Shown piece by piece: positions 59,308 through 64,000 of a DNA stretch of 64,000 bases (the stretch's first letter is position 1; each line of letters begins with the position of its first letter). Origin of the DNA: Garcia nutans (Eukaryota; Streptophyta; Magnoliopsida; Malpighiales; Euphorbiaceae). The notes under the pieces were generated by a model. The model had not been told where the DNA came from. It ran no database searches and worked only from the letters and a program-made list of their open reading frames with translations. Both the position numbers and the translations under genes were made by a program. The DNA lies in assembly GCA_947685225.1 (NCBI GenBank), contig CANTUV010000035.1, positions 39,122,001 to 39,186,000 on the forward strand, given 5' to 3'.

Positions 59308-59667
59308 GATGACAGAGAAGAACCGGAGAGTTCCGTTAGATCAAGTAAAGTCTAGATTTTGAGGCTTTAAGAGTGGAGCTTAAAGATCGAAGACATACTG
59401 CCAAACATGTATATATTTTATGTTTTGTAAAAGTTGAGTTTTGATGTATAAATATTTGTTATATTTTCCGCTGCTTTTAATTAAACATTTCATCTTTTGT
59501 CTTTTATAATTTCTTTTAAATGATTTAAACTTGTTCATGTTTTTTAAAATAAAAAAATGAGTCATTGATAAATGTATCGTGGCATTTACTATATTCAGTA
59601 TATGTATATTACGATCGTATTAGCATGCTGTGTACGTATATGGGGTATAGAGGTGTTACATTTATTT

Positions 59668-59679
59668 TGGTATCAGAGC
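59668..59679 (+). other. Primer binding site of E
   Basis: TGGTATCAGAGC, 7 bp after the LTR end, identical to that of Y; complementary to the initiator tRNA-Met 3' end. Confidence 0.95.
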
Positions 59680-59828
59680 CTAGGTTTGAGATTCTCAACC
59701 TAGGTGAACTGTAAGAAAAAGAATATTTTGATTTTAACAGTTGGTTTTGAGTAAAATACATGTTTTGGTATGGCAGTCTTTGATCTTTAATGAGGAATAT
59801 TCTGCTGTGTTTGCAGATATAGGTAGAG

Positions 59829-61075
59829 ATGGCCTCTCATTCACGACAGTCTATTGAGGGTAGTGCGGAATGTGTAGCTCCTGAAGAGATTAGAGATGGA
59901 GCTAGGGTTGAGAGGGTTAGTGAGGCACCTATCTCTATGCCAGAGAGATCAGCTACAGAGGAGGCTCCGCCGGGTTGGTTAAGGCATGTGGTGGAATTAT
60001 TTAAACAAGCTCCAGTGCAGCCATCATCACCACAGCCTCAGGTGCCGGTAAGACATTATGACAAGTTGAGGAAATATGGGGCTGAAGATTTCTTAGGCAC
60101 TACCAATCCTGCAGTGGCTGAGCAGTGGTTGGATAAGGTACAGAGAATATTCATTCAGTTGCAAGCCACTTCGGATGAGAAGTTCGACTATGCCAGATCC
60201 CTCTTACAGAAAGATGCCTATGACTGGTGGAAGACGGTCCCTCATGCTATGGATGATCCACCTACACTATCATATGTTGATTTCTTGAGGGAGTTCGAAT
60301 AGAAATATACTCCGAGGGAGTATAAAGATATTAAGAAGATGGAATTTTTGAATTTGAGGCAAGACAACCGAACGGTGACAGAATACGAGATTGAGTATAT
60401 CCGGTTGAGTCGTTATGCTGGGGGAATTATCTCTGATGAAATAGACAGGTGCAGAAGGTTTGAGGAGGGATTGAGGCCTCTATTATGTGTATCGTGGCTG
60501 GTTCTAGATACCAGGATTTCTCTCAGCTTGTTGCAGCAGCTAGGAGTGTGGAGAGAGCCCAGAGTATAGCCGCAGCTGTTACTGAGGAGGAGACTAGGGT
60601 AAGGAGACCCCAGTTTGAGGCAGGGTCTTCATCTGTGAAGAGGGGTAGAGGAAGTTTTGTTCCAAGGATCAGTAGGAGTCAGAGACAGCCGGGTAGGTCA
60701 GTGCAGTATTCGAGACAGAGACTTAGACCTACAGCTTCTATAGCTAGTGCTCTGACTCCTAGGATTCAGAGGTCTACTCCACCTACATGTGAGATTTGTG
60801 GCAGAAACCATGTGGGTGTTTGCTGGATGAGTGGCAGATCAGCTGTGTGTTTCAGGTGTGGATCGCCCGATCATTTTATTAGAGAGTGTTCTGAGATGCA
60901 GGAGCATAGACAGGCTGAGTCTGCAGTCTCTCGACCCAGTGTTAGCAGAGGTGGTCGAGGAAGTAGAGGTTTCAGTAGGAGTGATCGATCCGGGTTAAAT
61001 CAGAGAGGAGGATCGTCATCTGGAGGCAATAGGCCAGAGGAGGCCGGATCTTCTCAGAGGGTGTATGTGATGCAG
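59829..61075 (+). pseudogene. E gag (Tekay-like chromovirus)
   Basis: It starts at ATGGCCTCTC 150 bp after the primer site. The capsid core (AVAEQWLDKVQRIF, YDWWKTVPHAM, YVDFLREFE) has TAG at 60301-60303, continues in the same frame (NLRQDNRTVTEYE), then shifts near 60480 to the frame carrying the C-terminal half (SRYQDFSQLVAAARSVERAQ). An Arg-rich linker precedes the zinc knuckle CFRCGSPDHFIREC (60848-60889), a CX2CX4HX4C pattern. A Cys/His cluster (CEICGRNHVGVC) lies before it. Gag forms the particle and binds RNA. Only one stop and one frameshift separate it from an open frame, so it is far better kept than T1. Confidence 0.93.
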
Positions 61076-64000
61076 AGACAGCCTGATGCTTCAGCAGTGA
61101 TAGCGGGTACATTCTCTTTATTTGGCATTTCAGTACTTGCTTTGATTGATCCAGGATCTACTCATTCATATATTAGTGCATCCATATTGTCTGTGTCTGA
61201 ATTGCATTCTGAGTCCTTAGGATTTGATGTCTTGGTGACAAATCCTTTAGGACATAGTGTAGTTGTTAGCAAGGTGCACCGTGATAGTGCCGTTGTGGTG
61301 CAAGGTGAGGAGTTTCTTGGAGATTTAATTGAAATGCCTTTTAAAGAATATGATTTGATTTTAGGCATGGATTGGCTGTCTAAACATGGAGCTGTAGTGG
61401 ATTGTAAAAAGAAGTGTGTCACCTTGAGAACCGGTGATGGTAGGGATGTGATAGTATCTAGTGAGCAGAGACAACATGCATCCTTGTTTGTATCAGCTGT
61501 AACAGCTAGGAAGTTGATTAGAAAAGGGTGTGATGCTTATCTTGCTCATGTGGTGGATACTAGAGTCATGGGTTCTCAACTTGATAATATCACCACAGTT
61601 GCAGATTTTCCGGATGTGTTTCCTGAGGAATTGCCAGGGTTACCCCCTGAGAGAGAGGTTGAGTTTGGTATTGATCTGTTTCCTGGTACCACTCCCATCT
61701 CTATCACCCCTTATAGAATGGCACCTGCTAAATTGAGAGAGTTAAAGGTATAGTTACAGGAGTTGTTGGATAAAGGATTTATTCTCCCCAGTGTTTCTCC
61801 TTGGGGAGCTCCTGTGTTGTTTGTGAAGAAGAAGGATGGTACTATGAGGTTATGCATCGATTATAGGCAATTGAACAAAGTGACTATTAAGAATAAATAT
61901 CCTTTGCCTAAAATTGATGATCTCTTTGATCAATTGAAGGGAGCATCAGTGTTTTCCAAGATTGATTTGAGATCCGGGTACCATCAGTTGAGGGTTAAAG
62001 CTGAAGATGTTTCTAAGACAGCTTTCCGCACCAGGTATGGGCATTATGAGTTTTTAGTAATGCCTTTTGGGTTGACGAATGCACCTGCAGCTTTCATGGA
62101 TTTGATGAATAGGGTGTTTAGGCCCTATCTGGATCAATTTGTGGTAGTTTTCATCGATGATATCTTAGTGTATTCGCATAATGAAGAGGAGCATGACAAA
62201 CATTTGCGAATTGTGTTGCATATTTTGAGAGAGAAGCAATTATATGCTAAACTGTCAAAGTGTGAATTCTGGCTTGACCAAGTTACTTTTCTGGGTCATA
62301 TAGTTTCAGCAGATGGTATAAGAGTTAATCCAAGTAAAGTTGAAGCTATTTTGAATTGGAGTCCACCAAAGTCTGTGACTGAAGTTAGAAGTTTTCTGGG
62401 TTTGGCAGGCTATTACCGACGGTTTGTGAAAGGTTTTTCTTTGATAGCTACTCCACTCACCAGATTGCTTCGGAAGGGAGTTAGATTTGTGTGGACGGAT
62501 CAGTGTCAAGATAGTTTTGAACAGGTGAAAGAAATGTTGACTCAAGCACCTGTTCTTACTTTACCCGTGGAAGATAAACCATATGTGATTTATAGTGATG
62601 CTTCACATAATGGTTTAGGATGTGTTTTGATGCAAGAGGGTAAAGTCATAGCTTATGCTTCTCGGCAATTGAAGCCGCACGAGCTTAATTATCCGACTCA
62701 TGATTTAGAGTTGGTAGCTATAGTATTTGCTTTGAAGATTTGGCGACATTATTTATATGAGGAGAAATGTTTTATCTTTACGGATCATAAAAGTTTGAAA
62801 TATTTGGGTGTTCAAAAGGAACTGAATCTTCGGCAAAGGCGATGGTTAGAACTGATTAAAGACTACGACTGCTTGATTGATTATCACCCTAGTAAGGCGA
62901 ATGTGGTTGCTAATGCTTTGAGTCGAAAGTCTTTAGCAGGTTTGACTGTGTATTCACTCTCGTTGCTTGTTGAATTGAGAGTGTTGCATGTTAATTTTGA
63001 AGTTTGTGATGATGGTGCATTATTGGCTCAACTACAGTTAAGACCAGTATTGTTAGATCAGATTAAAGAGTCTCAGTTGGCTGATGAGAAAATTCAGAAT
63101 ATTGTGTCAGATTGCCAAAATGGGGAGAGCCGAGATTTCTAGGTGAAGAGTGATGGTAGTCTCTGGTTTAAGGATAGGTTGTGTGTATCTGATGATGATA
63201 GTTTGAGGAAGATTATTTTAGAGGAAGCACACCAATCGAGTTTTGTTATGCATCCAGGTAGTACAAAGATGTACCATAATTTGAAACAGTACTATTGGTG
63301 GTCTGGTATGAAGAGAGACATAGTGGAATTTGTGTCCAAATGTCTCACTTGTCAGAGGGTGAAAGCTGAGCATCAAGTTCCAACAGGGTTGCTTCAACCT
63401 TTAACAGTGCCTGAATGGAAATGGGAGAGAGTGACAATGGATTTTGTATCAGGGTTGCCATTAACCCAGAAGAAGCATGATGCTATTTGGGTGATTGTTG
63501 ATCGTTTGACAAAGACAACTCATTTCCTTCCTGTTAGAATGGACTATTCTCTTGAAAGGTTGGCTAAGCTGTATATTAGTGAGATAGTGAAGTTGCATGG
63601 AGTCCCAATTTCTTTAGTGTCTGATCGAGATCTCCGGTTTACTTCGAGGTTTTGGAAGAGTTTACATGGGGCTTTGGGTTCTCGATTACACTTTAGTACT
63701 ACTTTTCATCCGCAGACAGATGGGTAGTCAGAGAGAGTGATACAGATTATTGAGGATATGTTAAAAAGCTGTGTCATTGATTTCTCTGGAAGTTGGGATA
63801 GATTTTTGCCACTTGTGGAATTTGCTTACAACAACAGTCACCAATCCAGTATTGGTATGGCACCATTTGAGGGATTGTATGGTAGAAGATGCAGAACGCC
63901 TTTATGTTGGAATGAAATTTGGAGAAAACAAACCAATTGGTCCTGATTTGGTTAGAGAAACTGAAGAAAAAGTGAAGATAATTCGGGATCGGTTAAAGAC
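61076..64000 (+). pseudogene. E pol: protease, RT, RNase H, integrase (cut by window edge)
   Basis: One frame (frame 2) runs from the protease to the integrase core. The protease has LIDPGSTHSYI with active Asp at 61148-61150 and a DLILGMDWL strand. RT has FVKKKDGTMRLCIDYRQLNK and FIDD at 62150-62161. RNase H has VIYSDASHNGLG and FTDHKSLKYL. Integrase has an AHQ...H and CLTC zinc region and catalytic Asp 63440-63442, Asp 63623-63625 and Glu 63731-63733, with the D-35-E spacing. Stops are TAG at 61751, 63140 and 63725; the last lies between Asp and Glu, where T1 has CAG. A one-base insertion near 63918 shifts the frame. The chromodomain lies outside the window. All three integrase residues are kept, unlike T1. 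Confidence 0.95.

Larger units (their letters stand above)
57092..59660 (+). repeat. E 5' LTR
   Basis: 2569 bp from TGTAATATCCCG to GAGGTGTTACA. Parts in order: U3 hairpin (57195-57235), donor-like GGTAAGTTC (57551), GC modules (57915-58215), exon-like block (58280-58366), two 72-bp modules (58859-59004) and the paired hairpin (59271-59307). ORFs inside (57838-58088) come from the GC modules. Confidence 0.95.
57092..64000 (+). mobile_element. Element E: Tekay-like chromovirus, 5' LTR to integrase, continues past window
   Basis: It has a full 5' LTR (57092-59660), initiator-Met primer site (59668), gag (59829), and protease, RT, RNase H and integrase to the right edge. Protein order and sequence agree with T1, which supplies the chromodomain missing here. 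At least four in-frame TAG stops and two frameshifts (near 60480 and 63918) disable it. Confidence 0.95.

Noticed and set aside
59668..59679. tRNA-Met gene fragment
   Set aside because: Only the 12-nt primer complement is present, 7 bp after an LTR end; there is no tRNA body.
60470..60490. Programmed frameshift between the two halves of E gag
   Set aside because: The shift falls inside the gag core, not between gag and pol, and no slippery site is evident; it is more simply a mutation.

Overview
This window is repeat DNA from a flowering plant, most likely a eudicot with a repeat-rich, AT-rich nuclear genome. I see no host protein gene, tRNA or rRNA gene. Nearly every base belongs to an LTR retrotransposon or a solo LTR, mostly nested in one another. 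Plant origin is supported by initiator-Met-type primer sites (TGGTATCAGAGC), Tekay-like chromovirus pol, Tat/Ogre-type pol with a second RNase H, and a Copia-type gag. The species cannot be named from the sequence.

Layout. (1) 1-12227: the 3' end of a dead chromovirus (T1, + strand): RT, RNase H, integrase, chromodomain, polypurine tract, then its 3' LTR. That LTR is split by solo LTR C (5123-11647, GGGTA target duplications). LTR C carries two more solo LTRs: G (6477-8242, TGAAT) and a Tat solo LTR (9130-11145, GCGTG). (2) 12228-14724: a gag scrap, then a Copia-like LTR remnant and truncated Copia gag. (3) 14725-18562 plus 39165-40489: element F (- strand), 3' LTR plus non-coding interior. 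It is split by a 20.6-kb Tat insertion, B (18563-39159, CTATC), whose 3' LTR holds a second Tat element, A (19426-29257). A and B carry gag but no pol, and have tandem repeats in the 3' UTR. (4) 40490-57091: element D (+ strand), a Tat element with gag, protease, RT, RNase H and a second RNase H. It is interrupted by LTR X (44066-45682) and non-coding element Y (45683-53552). (5) 57092-64000: element E (+ strand), a Tekay-like element with full 5' LTR, gag and most of pol, running off the window.

Relations. D has the pol that A and B lack and nearly the same gag as B, so a D-like element is a plausible helper for the gag-only elements. E has the same primer site, polypurine-tract context and LTR plan as Y and F, so an intact E-like element is a plausible helper for these non-coding elements. 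All coding copies here are broken by stops and frameshifts; most stops in T1 and D are one C-to-T or G-to-A change from a Gln, Arg or Trp codon.

Most unusual signals: an 87-100 bp exon-like block with splice-site consensus at both ends inside five Tekay-type LTRs; a paired-hairpin structure with compensating changes near the LTR 3' end; GC-rich palindromic modules confined to the predicted LTR intron; and a very young non-coding element (Y) whose right end was lost in a deletion shared with its host element.
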